From Apoderus coryli (taxonomy: Eukaryota > Arthropoda > Insecta > Coleoptera > Attelabidae): a DNA stretch of 64,000 nucleotides. The stretch's first letter is position 1; each line of letters begins with the position of its first letter. The notes beneath the pieces are model-generated. The model did no database searches. It was not told the origin of the DNA and saw only the letters and a program-made list of their open reading frames with translations. Shown here one piece after another: positions 1 to 16,000 of this stretch. Position numbers and translations under genes: made by a program. The stretch covers positions 186,001 through 250,000 of the forward strand of contig OU452208.1 of assembly GCA_911728435.2 (NCBI GenBank). Reading direction: 5' to 3'.

Positions 1-3000
1 AGTAACAAAATGCTCTAATTCGTTCTAATTAGCTTTTTTATGCTTAATCTAATTTCTTTTGACTAATAAAATTTTCTTTTAAATTCTAAGTGAGAAAACA
101 GCTTTTTGGGAGCCATTTGAAAAGTTTAATTCTAAATAACAAAATTTTAGTAACAAAACGCGCTAAATCGTTCTAATTTGTTATTTTATGCTTAGTCTAA
201 TTTCTTTAGACTAATAAAGTTTACTTTTAATTTCTAAGTGAGAACACAGCTTTTTGGGAGCCATTTGAAACGTTTAATTCTAAATAACAAAATTTTAGTT
301 ACAAAACGCTCTAATTCGTTCTAAATTGCTTATTTACGCTTAATCTAACTTATTTTCACTAATAAAATTTACTTTTAAATTCTAAGTGAGAAAACAGCTT
401 TTTGGCAGCCATTTGAACGTTTAATTCTAAATAACAAAATTTTAGTCACAAAACGCTCTAATTCGTTCTAAATTGCTTACTTACGCTTAATCTAACTTAT
501 TTTCACTAATAAAATTTACTTTGAAATTCTAAGTGAGAAAACAGCTTTTTGGCAGCCATTTGAACGTTTAATTCTAAATAACAAAATTTTAGTAACAAAA
601 CGCGCTAAATCGTTCTAATTTGCTTTTTTATGCTTAATCTAATTTCTTTTGACTAATAAAATTTACTTTTAATTTCTAAGTGAGAAAACAGCTTTTTGGG
701 AGCCATTTGAAACGTTTAATTCTAAATAACAAAATTTTAGTAACAAAACGCTCTAATTCGTTCTAAATTGCTTACTTACGCTTAATCTAACTTATTTTCA
801 CTAATAAAATTTACTTTTAAATTCTAAGTGAGAAAACAGCTTTTTGGGAGCCATTTGAACGTTTAATTCTAAATAACAAAATTTTAGTAACAAAACGCTC
901 TAGTTCGTTCTAAATTGCTTATTTACGCTTAATCTAACTTATTTTCACTAATAAAATTTACTTTTAAATTCTAAGTGAGAAAACAGCTTTTTGGGAGCCA
1001 TTTGAAAAGTTTAATTCTAAATAACAAAATTTTAGTAACAAAACGCTCTAATTCGTTCTAATTTGCTTTTTTATGCTTAATCTAAATTCTTTTGACTAAT
1101 AAAATTTACTTTTAAATTCTAAGTGAGAAAACAGCTTTTTGGGAGCCATTTGAACGTTTAATTCTAAATAACAAAATTTTAGTAACAAAACGCGCTAAAT
1201 CGTTCTAATTTGGTTTTTTATGCTTAATCTAATTTCTTTTGACTAATAAAATTTACTTCTATTTTCTAAGTGAGAAAACAGCTTTTTGGGAGCCATTAGA
1301 ACGTTTAATTCTAAATAACAAAATTTTAGTAACAAAACGCGCTAAATCGTTCTAATTTGGTTTTTTATGCTTAATCTAATTTCTTTTGACTAATAAAATT
1401 TACTTCAATTTTCTAAGTGAGAAAACAGCTTTTTGGGAGCCATTTGGAACGTTTAATTCTAAATAACAAAATTTTAGTAACAAAACGCTCTAATTCGTTC
1501 TAAATTGCTTACTTACGCTTAATCTAACTTATTTTCACTAATAAAATTTACTTTTAAATTCTAAGTGAGAAAACAGCTTTTTGGGAGCCATTTGAACGTT
1601 TAATTCTAAATAACAAAATTTTAGTAACAAAACGCGCTAAATCGTTCTAATTTGGTTTTTTATGCTTAATCTAATTTCTTTTGACTAATAAAATTTACTT
1701 CTATTTTCTAAGTGAGAAAACAGCTTTTTGGGAGCCATTTGAACGTTTAATTCTAAATAACAAAATTTTAGTAACAAAACGCGCTAAATCGTTCTAATTT
1801 GGTTTTTTATGCTTAATCTAATTTCTTTTGACTAATAAAATTTTCTTTTAAATTCTAAGTGAGAAAACAGCTTTTTGGGAGCCATTTGAACGTTTAATTC
1901 TAAATAACAAAATTTTAGTAACAAAACGCGCTAAATCGTTCTAATTTGCTTTTTTATGCTTAATCTAATTTCTTTTGACTAATAAAATTTACTTTTACTT
2001 GCTAAGTGAGAAAACAGCTTTTTGGGAGCCATTTGAAACGTTTAATTCTAAATAACAAAATTTTAGTAACAAAATGCTCTAATTCGTTCTAATTAGCTTT
2101 TTTATGCTTAATCTAATTTCTTTTGACTAATAAAATTTACTTTTAAATTCTAAGTGAGAAAACAGCTTTTTGGGAGCCATTTGAAAAGTTTAATTCTAAA
2201 TAACAAAATTTTAGTAACAAAACGCGCTAAATCGTTCTAATTTGCTTTTTTATGCTTAGTCTAATTTCTTTAGACTAATAAAGTTTACTTTTAATTTCTA
2301 AGTGAGAAAACAGCTTTTTGGGAGCCATTTGAAACGTTTAATTCTAAATAACAAAATTTTAGTAACAAAACGCTCTAATTCGTTCTAAATTGCTTATTTA
2401 CGCTTAATCTAACTTATTTTCACTAATAAAATTTACTTTTAAATTCTAAGTGAGAAAACAGCTTTTTGGCAGCCATTTGAACGTTTAATTCTAAATAACA
2501 AAATTTTAGTAACAAAACGCTCTAATTCGTTCTAAATTGCTTACTTACGCTTAATCTAACTTATTTTCACTAATAAAATTTACTTTGAAATTCTAAGTGA
2601 GAAAACAGCTTTTTGGCAGCCATTTGAACGTTTAATTCTAAATAACAAAATTTTAGTAACAAAACGCGCTAATTCGTTCTAATTTGCTTTTTTATGTTTA
2701 ATCTAATTTCTTTTAACTAATAAAATTTACCTTTACTTGCTAAGTGAGAAAACAGCTTTTTGGGAGCCATTTGAAAAGTTTAATTCTAAATAACAAAATT
2801 TTAGTAACAAAACGCTCTAATTCGTTCTAAATTGCTTACTTACGCTTAATCTAACTTATTTTCACTAATAAAATTTACTTTTAAATTCTAAGTGAGAAAA
2901 CAGCTTTTTGGGAGCCATTTGAACGTTTAATTCTAAATAACAAAATTTTAGTAACAAAACGCTCTAGTTCGTTCTAAATTGCTTATTTACGCTTAATCTA

Positions 3001-6000
3001 ACTTATTTTCACTAATAAAATTTACTTTTAAATTCTAAGTGAGAAAACAGCTTTTTGGGAGCCATTTGAAAAGTTTAATTCTAAATAACAAAATTTTAGT
3101 AACAAAACGCTCTAATTCGTTCTAATTTGCTTTTTTATGCTTAATCTAAATTCTTTTGACTAATAAAATTTACTTTTAAATTCTAAGTGAGAAAACAGCT
3201 TTTTGGGAGCCATTTGAACGTTTAATTCTAAATAACAAAATTTTAGTAACAAAACGCGCTTAATCGTTCTAATTTGGTTTTTTATGCTTAATCTAATTTC
3301 TTTTGACTAATAAAATTTACTTCTATTTTCTAAGTGAGAAAACAGCTTTTTGGGAGCCATTTGAACGTTTAATTCTAAATAACAAAATTTTAGTAACAAA
3401 ACGCGCTAAATCGTTCTAATTTGCTTTTTTATGCTTAATCTAATTTCTTTTGACTAATAAAATTTACTTTTAATTTCTAAGTGAGAAAACAGCTTTTTGG
3501 GAGCCATTTGAAACGTTTAATTCTAAATAACAAAATTTTAGTAACAAAACGCTCTAATTCGTTCTAAATTGCTTACTTACGCTTAATCTAACTTATTTTC
3601 ACTAATAAAATTTACTTTGAAATTCTAAGTGAGAAAACAGCTTTTTGGCAGCCATTTGAACGTTTAATTCTAAATAACAAAATTTTAGTAACAAAACGCG
3701 CTAAATCGTTCTAATTTGCTTTTTTATGCTTAATCTAATTTCTTTTGACTAATAAAATTTACTTTTAAATTCTAAGTGAGAAAACTGCTTTTAGGGAGGC
3801 ATTTGAACGTTTAATACTAAATAACAAAATTTGACTAACAAAACGCTCTAGTTCGTTCTAAATTGCTTATTTACGCTTAATCTAACTTATTTTCACTAAT
3901 AAAATTTACTTTTAAATTCTAACTGAAAAAAAAGCTTTTTGGCAGCCATTTGAACGTTTAATTCTAAATAACAAAATTTTAGTAACAAAACGCGCTAAAT
4001 CGTTCTAATTTGCTTTTTTATGCTTAATCAAATTTCTTTTAACTAATAAAATTTACTTTTCAATTCTAAGTGAGATAACAGCTTTTTGGCAGCCATTTGA
4101 ACGTTTAATTCTAAGTAACAAAAATCGACTAACAAAACGCTCTAGTTCGTTCTAAATTGCTTATTTACGCTTAATCTAACTTATTTTCACTAATAAAATT
4201 TACGTTTAAATTCTAAGTGAGAAAACAGCTTTTTGGCAGCCATTTGAACGTTTAATTCTAAATAACAAAATTTTAGTAACAAAACGCGCTAAATCGTTCT
4301 AATTTGCTTTTTTATGGCTTAATCAAATTTCTTTTAACTAATAAAATTTACTTTTCAATTCTAAGTGAGATAACAGCTTTTTGGCAGCCATTTGAACGTT
4401 TAATTCTAAATAACAAAATTTTAGTAACAAAACGCGCTAAATCGTTCTAATTTGCTTTTTTATGCTTAATCAAATTTCTTTTAACTAATAAAATTTACTT
4501 TTAAATTCTAAGTGAGAAAACAGCTTTTTGGCAGCCATTTGAACGTTTAATTCTAAATAACAAAATTTTAGTAACAAAACGCGCTAAATCGTTCTAATTT
4601 GTTTTTTTATGCTTAATCAAATTTCTTTTAACTAATAAATTTCACTTTTCAATTCTAAGTGAGATAACAGCTTTTTGGCAGCCATTTGAACGTTTAATTC
4701 TAAATAACAAAATTTTAGTAACAAAACGCGCTAAATCGTTCTAATTTGCTTTTTTATGCTTAATCAAATTTCTTTTAACTAATAAAATTTACTTTTCAAT
4801 TCTAAGTGAGATAACAGCTTTTTGGCAGCCATTTGAACGTTTAATTCTAAGTAACAAAAATCGACTAACAAAACGCTCTAGTTCGTTCTAAATTGCTTAT
4901 TTACGCTTAATCTAACTTATTTTCACTAATAAAATTTACGTTTAAATTCTAAGTGACAAAACAGCTTTTTGGCAGCCATTTGAACGCTTAATTCTAAATA
5001 ACAAAATTTTAGTAACAAAACGCGCCAAATCGTTCTAATTTGCTTTTTTAGGCTTAATCTAGTTTCTTTTGACTGATAAAATTTACTTTTAAATTCTAAA
5101 TGAGAAAACAGCTTTTTGGGAGCCATTTCAACTATTAATTCTAAATAACAAAATTTGACTAACAAAACGCTCTAGTTCGTTCTAAATAGCTTATTTACGC
5201 TTAATCTAACTTATTTTCACTAATAAAATTTACTTTTAAATTCTAAGTGAGAAAACAACAGCCATTTGAACGTTTAATTTTAAATAACAAAATTTTAGTA
5301 ACAAAACGCGCTAAATAGTTCTAATTCGCTTTTTTATGCTTAATCTAATTTCTTTTGACTAATAAAATTTACTTTTAAATTCCAAGCGATAAAACAGCTT
5401 TTTGGCAGCCATTTGAACGTTTAATTCTAAATAACAAAATATTAGTAACAAAACGCGCTAAATCGTTCTAATTTGCTTTTTTATGCTTAATCTAACTTAT
5501 TTTCACTAATAAAATTTACTTTGAAATTCTAAGTGAGAAAACAGCTTTTTGGCAGCCATTTGAACGTTTAATTCTAAATAACAAAATTAAATTCTAAGTG
5601 AGAAAACAGCTTTTTGGGAGCCATTTGAAAAGTTTAATTCTAAATAACAAAATTTTAGTAACAAAACGCTCTAATTCGTTCTAATTTGCTTTTTTATGCT
5701 TAATCTAAATTCTTTTGACTAATAAAATTTACTTTTAAATTCTAAGTGAGAAAACAGCTTTTTGGGAGCCATTTGAAACGTTTAATTCTAAATAACAAAA
5801 TTTTAGTAACAAAACGCTCTAATTCGTTCTAAATTGCTTACTTACGCTTAATCTAACTTATTTTCACTAATAAAATTTACTTTGAAATTCTAAGTGAGAA
5901 AACAGCTTTTTGGCAGCTATTTGAACGTTTAATTCTAAATAACAAAATTTTAGTAACAAAACGCGCTAAATCGTTCTAATTTGCTTTTTTATGCTTAATC

Positions 6001-6559
6001 AAATTTCTTTTAACTAATAAAATTTACTTTTCAATTCTAAGTGAGATAACAGCTTTTTGGCAGCCATTTGAACGTTTAATTCTAAATAACAAAATTTTAG
6101 TAACAAAACGCGCTAAATCGTTCTAATTTGCTTTTTTATGCTTAATCAAATTTGTTTTAACTAATAAAATTTACGTTTAAATTCTAAGTGAGATAACAGC
6201 TTTTTGGCAGCCATTTGAACGTTTAATTCTAAATAACAAAATTTTAGTAACAAAACGCGCTAAATCGTTCTAATTTGCTTTTTTATGGCTTAATCAAATT
6301 TCTTTTAACTAATAAAATTTACTTTTCAATTCTAAGTGAGATAACAGCTTTTTGGGAGCCATTTCAACTTTTAATTCTAAATAACAAAATTTGACAAACA
6401 AAACGCTCTAGTTCGTTCTAAATTGCTTATTTACGCTTAATCTAACTTATTTTCACTAATAAAATTTACTTTTAAATTCTAAGTGAGAAAACAGCTTTTT
6501 GACAGCCATTTGAACGTTTAATTCTAAATTACAAAATTTTAGTAACAAAACGCTCTAAT

Positions 6560-9500
6560 TCGTTCTAATTTGCTTTTTTTGCTTAATCTAATTTCTTTTG
6601 ACTAATAAAATTTACTTATAAATTCTAAGTTAGAATACAGCTTTTTGGGAGCCATTTGAAAAGTTAAATTCTAAATAACAAAATTTTAGTAACAAAACGC
6701 TCTAATTCGTTCTAATTTGCTTTTTTATGCTTTTTGGCAGCTATTTGAACGTTTAATTCTAAATAACAAAATTTTAGTAACAAAACGCGCTAAATCGTTC
6801 TAATTTGCTTTTTTATGCTTAATGAAATTTCTTTTAACTAATAAAATTTACTTTTCAATTCTAAGTGAGATAACAGCTTTTTGGCAGCCATTTGAACGTT
6901 TAATTCTAAATAACAAAATTTTAGTAACAAAACGCGCTAAATCGTTCTAATTTGCTTTTTTATGCTTAATCAAATTTGTTTTAACTAATAAAATTTACGT
7001 TTAAATTCTAAGTGAGATAACAGCTTTTTGGCAGCCATTTGAACGTTTAATTCTAAATAACAAAATTTTAGTAACAAAACGCGCTAAATCGTTCTAATTT
7101 GCTTTTTTATGGCTTAATCAAATTTCTTTTAACTAATAAAATTTACTTTTCAATTCTAAGTGAGATAACAGCTTTTTGGGAGCCATTTCAACTTTTAATT
7201 CTAAATAACAAAATTTGACAAACAAAACGCTCTAGTTCGTTCTAAATTGCTTATTTACGCTTAATCTAACTTATTTTCACTAATAAAATTTACTTTTAAA
7301 TTCTAAGTGAGAAAACAGCTTTTTGACAGCCATTTGAACGTTTAATTCTAAATTACAAAATTTTAGTAACAAAACGCTCTAATTCGTTCTAATTTGCTTT
7401 TTTTGCTTAATCTAATTTCTTTTGACTAATAAAATTTACTTATAAATTCTAAGTTAGAATACAGCTTTTTGGGAGCCATTTGAAAAGTTAAATTCTAAAT
7501 AACAAAATTTTAGTAACAAAACGCTCTAATTCGTTCTAATTTGCTTTTTTATGCTTAGTCTAATTTCTTTTGACTAATAAAATTTACTTTTAAATTCTAA
7601 GTGAGAAAACAGCTTTTTGGGAGCCATTTGAAAAGTTTAATTCTAAATAACAAAATTTTAGTATCAAAACGCTCTAATTCGTTCTAGTTTGCTTTTTTAT
7701 GCTTAATCTAATTTCTTTTGACTAATAAAATTTACTTTTAAATTCTAGGTGAGAAAACAGCTTTTTGGGAGCTATTTGAACGTTTAATTCTAAATAACAA
7801 AATTTTAGTAACAAAACGCGCTAAATCGTTCTAATTTGGTTTTTTATGCTTAAGATAATCTAATCAAAACGCTCTAATTCGTTCTAAATTGCTTATTTAC
7901 GCTTAATCTAACTTATTTTCACTAATAAAATTTACTTTTAAATTCTAAGTGAGAAAACAGCTTTTTGGCAGCCATTTGAACGTTTAATTCTAAATAACAA
8001 AATTTTAGTAACAAAACGCTCTAATTCGTTCTAAATTGCTTACTTACGCTTAATCTAACTTATTTTCACTAATAAAATTTACTTTGAAATTCTAAGTGAG
8101 AAAACAGCTTTTTGGCAGCCATTTGAACGTTTAATTCTAAATAACAAAATTAAATTCTAAGTGAGAAAACAGCTTTTTGGGAGCCATTTGAAAAGTTTAA
8201 TTCTAAATAACAAAATTTTAGTAACAAAACGCTCTAATTCGTTCTAATTTGCTTTTTTATGCTTAATCTAAATTCTTTTGACTAATAAAATTTACTTTTA
8301 AATTCTAAGTGAGAAAACAGCTTTTTGGGAGCCATTTGAAACGTTTAATTCTAAATAACAAAATTTTAGTAACAAAACGCTCTAATTCGTTCTAAATTGC
8401 TTACTTACGCTTAATCTAACTTATTTTCACTAATAAAATTTACTTTGAAATTCTAAGTGAGAAAACAGCTTTTTGGCAGCTATTTGAACGTTTAATTCTA
8501 AATAACAAAATTTTAGTAACAAAACGCGCTAAATCGTTCTAATTTGCTTTTTTATGCTTAATCAAATTTCTTTTAACTAATAAAATTTACTTTTCAATTC
8601 TAAGTGAGATAACAGCTTTTTGGCAGCCATTTGAACGTTTAATTCTAAATAACAAAATTTTAGTAACAAAACGCGCTAAATCGTTCTAATTTGCTTTTTT
8701 ATGCTTAATCAAATTTGTTTTAACTAATAAAATTTACGTTTAAATTCTAAGTGAGATAACAGCTTTTTGGCAGCCATTTGAACGTTTAATTCTAAATAAC
8801 AAAATTTTAGTAACAAAACGCGCTAAATCGTTCTAATTTGCTTTTTTATGGCTTAATCAAATTTCTTTTAACTAATAAAATTTACTTTTCAATTCTAAGT
8901 GAGATAACAGCTTTTTGGGAGCCATTTCAACTTTTAATTCTAAATAACAAAATTTGACAAACAAAACGCTCTAGTTCGTTCTAAATTGCTTATTTACGCT
9001 TAATCTAACTTATTTTCACTAATAAAATTTACTTTTAAATTCTAAGTGAGAAAACAGCTTTTTGACAGCCATTTGAACGTTTAATTCTAAATTACAAAAT
9101 TTTAGTAACAAAACGCTCTAATTCGTTCTAATTTGCTTTTTTTGCTTAATCTAATTTCTTTTGACTAATAAAATTTACTTATAAATTCTAAGTTAGAATA
9201 CAGCTTTTTGGGAGCCATTTGAAAAGTTAAATTCTAAATAACAAAATTTTAGTAACAAAACGCTCTAATTCGTTCTAATTTGCTTTTTTTTCCTTAGTCT
9301 AATTTCTTTTGACTAATAAAATTTACTTTTAAATTCTAAGTGAGAAAACAGCTTTTTGGGAGCCATTTGAAAAGTTTAATTCTAAATAACAAAATTTTAG
9401 TATCAAAACGCTCTAATTCGTTCTAGTTTGCTTTTTTATGCTTAATCTAATTTCTTTTGACTAATAAAATTTACTTTTAAATTCTAGGTGAGAAAACAGC

Positions 9501-9600
9501 TTTTTGGGAGCTATTTGAACGTTTAATTCTAAATAACAAAATTTTAGTAACAAAACGCGCTAAATCGTTCTAATTTGGTTTTTTATGCTTAAGATAATCT
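6560..9600. repeat. Higher-order satellite repeats of about 1.74 kb and 0.83 kb
   Basis: Rare monomer variants recur at fixed distances. The junction TTAAGATAATCTAATCAAAA occurs at about 7850 and 9589, 1.74 kb apart. The variant TTTGCTTTTTTTGCTTAATC occurs at about 6562, 7397 and 9137, giving spacings of roughly 835 and 1740 bp. A truncated-monomer junction, AACAAAATTAAATTCTAAG, recurs at about 8145 and 9886. These shared private variants show block duplication of groups of monomers rather than independent monomer divergence. Confidence 0.85.
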
Positions 9601-12600
9601 AATCAAAACGCTCTAATTCGTTCTAAATTGCTTATTTACGCTTAATCTAACTTATTTTCACTAATAAAATTTACTTTTAAATTCTAAGTGAGAAAACAGC
9701 TTTTTGGCAGCCATTTGAACGTTTAATTCTAAATAACAAAATTTTAGTAACAAAACGCTCTAATTCGTTCTAAATTGTTTACTTACGCTTATTCTAACTT
9801 ATTTTCACTAATAAAATTTACTTTGAAATTCTAAGTGAGAAAACAGCTTTTTGGCAGCCATTTGAACGTTTAATTCTAAATAACAAAATTAAATTCTAAG
9901 TGAGAAAACAGCTTTTTGGGAGCCATTTGAAAAGTTTAATTCTAAATAACAAAATTTTAGTAACAAAACGCTCTAATTCGTTCTAATTTGCTTTTTTATG
10001 CTTAATCTAAATTCTTTTGACTAATAAAATTTACTTTTAAATTCTAAGTGAGAAAACAGCTTTTTGGGAGCCATTAGAACGTTTAATTCTAAATAACAAA
10101 ATTTTAGTAACAAAACGCGCTAAATCGTTCTAATTTGGTTTTTTATGCTTAATCTAATTTCTTTTGACTAATAAAATTTACTTCAATTTTCTAAGTGAGA
10201 AAATGCTTTTTGGGAGCCATTTGAAACGTTTAATTCTAAATAACAAAATTTTAGTAACAAAACGCTCTAATTCGTTCTAATACAGCTTTTTGGGAGCCAT
10301 TTGAAAAGTTTAATACTAAATAACAAAATTTTAGTAACAAAACGCTCTAAATCGTTCTAATTTGGTTTTTTATGCTTAATCTAATTTCTTTTGACTAATA
10401 AAATTTACTTTTAAATTCTAAGTGAGAAAACAGCTTTTTGGGAGCCATTTGAACGTTTAATTCTAAATAACAAAATTTTAGTAACAAAACGCGCTAAATC
10501 GTTCTAATTTGGTTTTTTATGCTTAATCTAATTTCTTTTGACTAATAAAATTTACTTTTACTTGCTAAGTGAGAAAACAGCTTTTTGGGAGCCATTTGAA
10601 ACGTTTAATTCTAAATAACAAAATTTTAGTAACAAAATGCTCTAATTCGTTCTAATTAGCTTTTTTATGCTTAATCTAATTTCTTTTGACTAATAAAATT
10701 TACTTTTAAATTCTAAGTGAGAAAACAGCTTTTTGGGAGCCATTTGAAAAGTTTAATTCTAAATAACAAAATTTTAGTAACAAAACGCGCTAAATCGTTC
10801 TAATTTGCTTTTTTATGCTTAGTCTAATATCTTTAGACTAATAAAGTTTACTTTTAATTTCTAAGTGAGAAAACAGCTTTTTGGGAGCCATTTGAAACGT
10901 TTAATTCTAAATAACAAAATTTTAGTAACAAAACGTTCTAATTCGTTCTAAATTGCTTATTTACGCTTAATCTAACTTATTTTCACTAATAAAATTTACT
11001 TTTAAATTCTAAGTGAGAAAACAGCTTTTTGGCAGCCATTTGAACGTTTAATTCTAAATAACAAAATTTTAGTAACAAAACGCTCTAATTCGTTCTAAAT
11101 TGCTTACTTACGCTTAATCTAACTTATTTTCACTAATAAAATTTACTTTGAAATTCTAAGTGAGAAAACAGCTTTTTGGCAGCCATTTGAACGTTTAATT
11201 CTAAATAACAAAATTTTAGTAACAAAACGCGCTAAATCGTTCTAATTTGCTTTTTTATGCTTAATCTAATTTCTTTTGACTAATAAAATTTACTTTTAAT
11301 TTCTAAGTGAGAAAACAGCTTTTTGGGAGCCATTTGAAACGTTTAATTCTAAATAACAAAATTTTAGTAACAAAACGCTCTAATTCGTTCTAAATTGCTT
11401 ACTTACGCTTAATCTAACTTATTTTCACTAATAAAATTTACTTTGAAATTCTAAGTGAGAAAACAGCTTTTTGGCAGCCATTTGAACGTTTAATTCTAAA
11501 TAACAAAATTAAATTCTAAGTGAGAAAACAGCTTTTTGGGAGCCATTTGAAAATTTTAATTCTAAATAACAAAATTTTAGTAACAAAACGCTCTAATTCG
11601 TTCTAATTTGCTTTTTTATGCTTAATCTAAATTCTTTTGACTAATAAAATTTACTTTTAAATTCTAAGTGAGAAAACAGCTTTTTGGGAGCCATTAGAAC
11701 GTTTAATTCTAAATAACAAAATTTTAGTAACAAAACGCGCTAAATCGTTCTAATTTGGTTTTTTATGCTTAATCTAATTTCTTTTGACTAATAAAATTTA
11801 CTTCAATTTTCTAAGTGAGAAAACAGCTTTTTGGGAGCCATTTGAAACGTTTAATTCTAAATAACAAAATTTTAGTAACAAAACGCTCTAATTCGTTCTA
11901 ATTTGCTTTTTTATGCTTAATCTAATTTCTTTTGACTAATAAAATTTACTTTTACTTGCTAAGTGAGAAAACAGCTTTTTGGGACCCATTTGAAAAGTTT
12001 AATACTAAATAACAAAATTTTAGTAACAAAACGCGCTAAATCGTTCTAATTTGGTTTTTTATGCTTAATCTAATTTCTTTTGACTAATAAAATTTACTTC
12101 AATTTTCTAAGTGAGAAAACAGCTTTTTGGGAGCCATTTGGAACGTTTAATTCTAAATAACAAAATTTTAGTAACAAAACGCGCTAAATCGTTCTAATTT
12201 GCTTTTTTATGCTTAATCAAATTTGTTTTAACTAATAAAATTTACGTTTAAATTCTAAGTGAGATAACAGCTTTTTGGCAGCCATTTGAACGTTTAATTC
12301 TAAATAACAAAATTTTAGTAACAAAACGCTCTAATTCGTTCTAATTTGCTTTTTTATGCTTAATCTAATTTCTTTTGACTAATAAAATTTACTTTTACTT
12401 GCTAAGTGAGAAAACAGCTTTTTGGGACCCATTTGAAAAGTTTAATACTAAATAACAAAATTTTAGTAACAAAACGCTCTAATTCGTTCTAAATTGCTTA
12501 CTTACGCTTAATCTAACTTATTTTCACTAATAAAATTTACTTTGAAATTCTAAGTGAGAAAACAGCTTTTTGGCAGCCATTTGAACGTTTAATTCTAAAT

Positions 12601-13089
12601 AACAAAATTTTAGTAACAAAACGCGCTAAATCGTTCTAATTTGCTTTTTTATGCTTAATCTAATTTCTTTTGACTAATAAAATTTACTTTTAATTTCTAA
12701 GTGAGAAAACAGCTTTTTGGGAGCCATTTGAAACGTTTAATTCTAAATAACAAAATTTTAGTAACAAAACGCTCTAATTCGTTCTAATTTGCTTTTTTAT
12801 GTTTAATCTAATTTCTTTTGACTAATAAAATTTACCTTTACTTGCTAAGTGAGAAAACAGCTTTTTGGGAGCCATTTGAAAAGTTTAATTCTAAATAACA
12901 AAATTTTAGTAACAAAACGCGCTAAATCGTTCTAATTTGCTTTTTTATGCTTAATCTAATTTCTTTTGACTAATAAAATTTACTTTTAATTTCTAAGTGA
13001 GAAAACAGCTTTTTGGGAGCCATTTGAAACGTTTAATTCTAAATAACAAAATTTTAGTAACAAAACGCTCTAATTCGTTCTAAATTGCT

Positions 13090-16000
13090 TACTTACGCCT
13101 TATCTAACTTATTTTCACTAATAAAATTTACTTTGAAATTCTAAGTGAGAAAACAGCTTTTTGGCAGCCATTTGAACGTTTAATTCTAAATAACAAAATT
13201 TTAGTAACAAAACGCGCTAAATCGTTCTAATTTGCTTTTTTATGCTTAATCAAATTTCTTTTAACTAATAAAATTTACTTTTCAATTCTAAGTGAGATAA
13301 CAGCTTTTTGGCAGCCATTTGAACGTTTAATTCTAAATAACAAAATTTTAGTAACAAAACGCGCTAAATCGTTCTAATTTGCTTTTTTATGCTTAATCAA
13401 ATTTGTTTTAACTAATAAAATTTACGTTTAAATTCTAAGTGAGATAACAGCTTTTTGGCAGCCATTTGAACGTTTAATTCTAAATAACAAAATTTTAGTA
13501 ACAAAACGCGCTAAATCGTTCTAATTTGCTTTTTTATGGCTTAATCAAATTTCTTTTAACTAATAAAATTTACTTTTCAATTCTAAGTGATATAGCAGCT
13601 TTTTGGGAGCCATTTCAACTTTTAATTCTAAATAACAAAATTTGACAAACAAAACGCTCTAGTTCGTTCTAAATTGCTTATTTACGCTTAATCGAACTTA
13701 TTTTCACTAATAAAATTTACTTTTAAATTCTAAGTGAGAAAACAGCTTTTTGACAGCCATTTGAACGTTTAATTCTAAATAACAAAATTTTAGTAACAAA
13801 ACGCTCTAATTCGTTCTAATTTGCTTTCTTATGCTTAATCTAATTTCTTTTGACTAATAAAATTTACTTTTAAATTCTAAGTTAGAATACAGCTTTTTGG
13901 GAGCCATTTGAAAAGTTAAATTCTAAATAACAAAATTTTAGTAACAAAACGCTCTAATTCGTTCTAATTTGCTTTTTTATGCTTAGTCTAATTTCTTTTG
14001 ACTAATAAAATTTACTTTTAAATTCTAAGTGAGAAAACAGCTTTTTGGGAGCCATTTGAAAAGTTTAATTCTAAATAACAAAATTTTAGTAACAAAACGC
14101 TCTAATTCGTTCTAGTTTGCTTTTTTATGCTTAATCTAATTTCTTTTGACTAATAAAATTTACTTTTAAATTCTAAGTGAGAAAACAGCTTTTTGGGAGC
14201 TATTTGAACGTTTAATTCTAAATAACAAAATTTTAGTAACAAAACGCGCTAAATCGTTCTAAATTGCTTACTTACGCCTTATCTAACTTATTTTCACTAA
14301 TAAAATTTACTTTGAAATTCTAAGTGAGAAAACAGCTTTTTGGCAGCCATTTGAACGTTTAATTCTAAATAACAAAATTTTAGTAACAAAACGCGCTAAA
14401 TCGTTCTAATTTGCTTTTTTATGCTTAATCAAATTTCTTTTAACTAATAAAATTTACTTTTCAATTCTAAGTGAGATAACAGCTTTTTGGCAGCCATTTG
14501 AACGTTTAATTCTAAATAACAAAATTTTAGTAACAAAACGCGCTAAATCGATCTAATTTGCTTTTTTATGCTTAATCAAATTTGTTTTAACTAATAAAAT
14601 TTACGTTTAAATTCTAAGTGAGATAACAGCTTTTTGGCAGCCATTTGAACGTTTAATTCTAAATAACAAAATTTTAGTAACAAAACGCGCTAAATCGTTC
14701 TAATTTGCTTTTTTATGGCTTAATCAAATTTCTTTTAACTAATAAAATTTACTTTTCAATTCTAAGTGATATAGCAGCTTTTTGGGAGCCATTTCAACTT
14801 TTAATTCTAAATAACAAAATTTGACAAACAAAACGCTCTAGTTCGTTCTAAATTGCTTATTTACGCTTAATCTAACTTATTTTCACTAATAAAATTTACT
14901 TTTAAATTCTAAGTGAGAAAACAGCTTTTTGACAGCCATTTGAACGTTTAATTCTAAATAACAAAATTTTAGTAACAAAACGCTCTAATTCGTTCTAATT
15001 TGCTTTCTTATGCTTAATCTAATTTCTTTTGACTAATAAAATTTACTTTTAAATTCTAAGTTAGAATACAGCTTTTTGGGAGCCATTTGAAAAGTTAAAT
15101 TCTAAATAACAAAATTTTAGTAACAAAACGCTCTAATTCGTTCTAATTTGCTTTTTTATGCTTAGTCTAATTTCTTTTGACTAATAAAATTTACTTTTAA
15201 ATTCTAAGTGAGAAAACAGCTTTTTGGGAGCCATTTGAAAAGTTTAATTCTAAATAACAAAATTTTAGTAACAAAACGCTCTAATTCGTTCTAGTTTGCT
15301 TTTTTATGCTTAATCTAATTTCTTTTGACTAATAAAATTTACTTTTACATTCTAAGTGAGAAAACAGCTTTTTGGGAGCTATTTGAACGTTTAATTCTAA
15401 ATAACAAAATTTTAGTAACAAAACGCGCTAAGTCGTTCTAATTTGGTTTTTTATGCTTAATCTAATCTAATCAAAACGCTCTAATTCGTTCTAAATTGCT
15501 TATTTACGCTTAATCTAACTTATTTTCACTAATAAAATTTACTTTTAAATTCTAAGTGAGAAAACAGCTTTTTGGCAGCCATTTGAACGTTTAATTCTAA
15601 ATAACAAAATTTTAGTAACAAAACGCTCTAATTCGTTCTAAATTGCTTACTTACGCTTAATCTAACTTATTTTCACTAATAAAATTTACTTTGAAATTCT
15701 AAGTGAGAAAACAGCTTTTTAGCAGCCATTTGAACGTTTAATTCTAAATAACAAAATTAAATTCTAAGTGAGAAAACAGCTTTTTGGGAGCCATTTGAAA
15801 AGTTTAATTCTAAATAACAAAATTTTAGTAACAAAACGCTCTAATTCGTTCTGATTTGCTTTTTTATGCTTAATCTAAATTCTTTTGACTAATAAAATTT
15901 ACTTTTAAATTCTAAGTGAGAAAACAGCTTTTTGGGAGCCATTAGAACGTTTAATTCTAAATAACAAAATTTTAGTAACAAAACGCGCTAAATCGTTCTA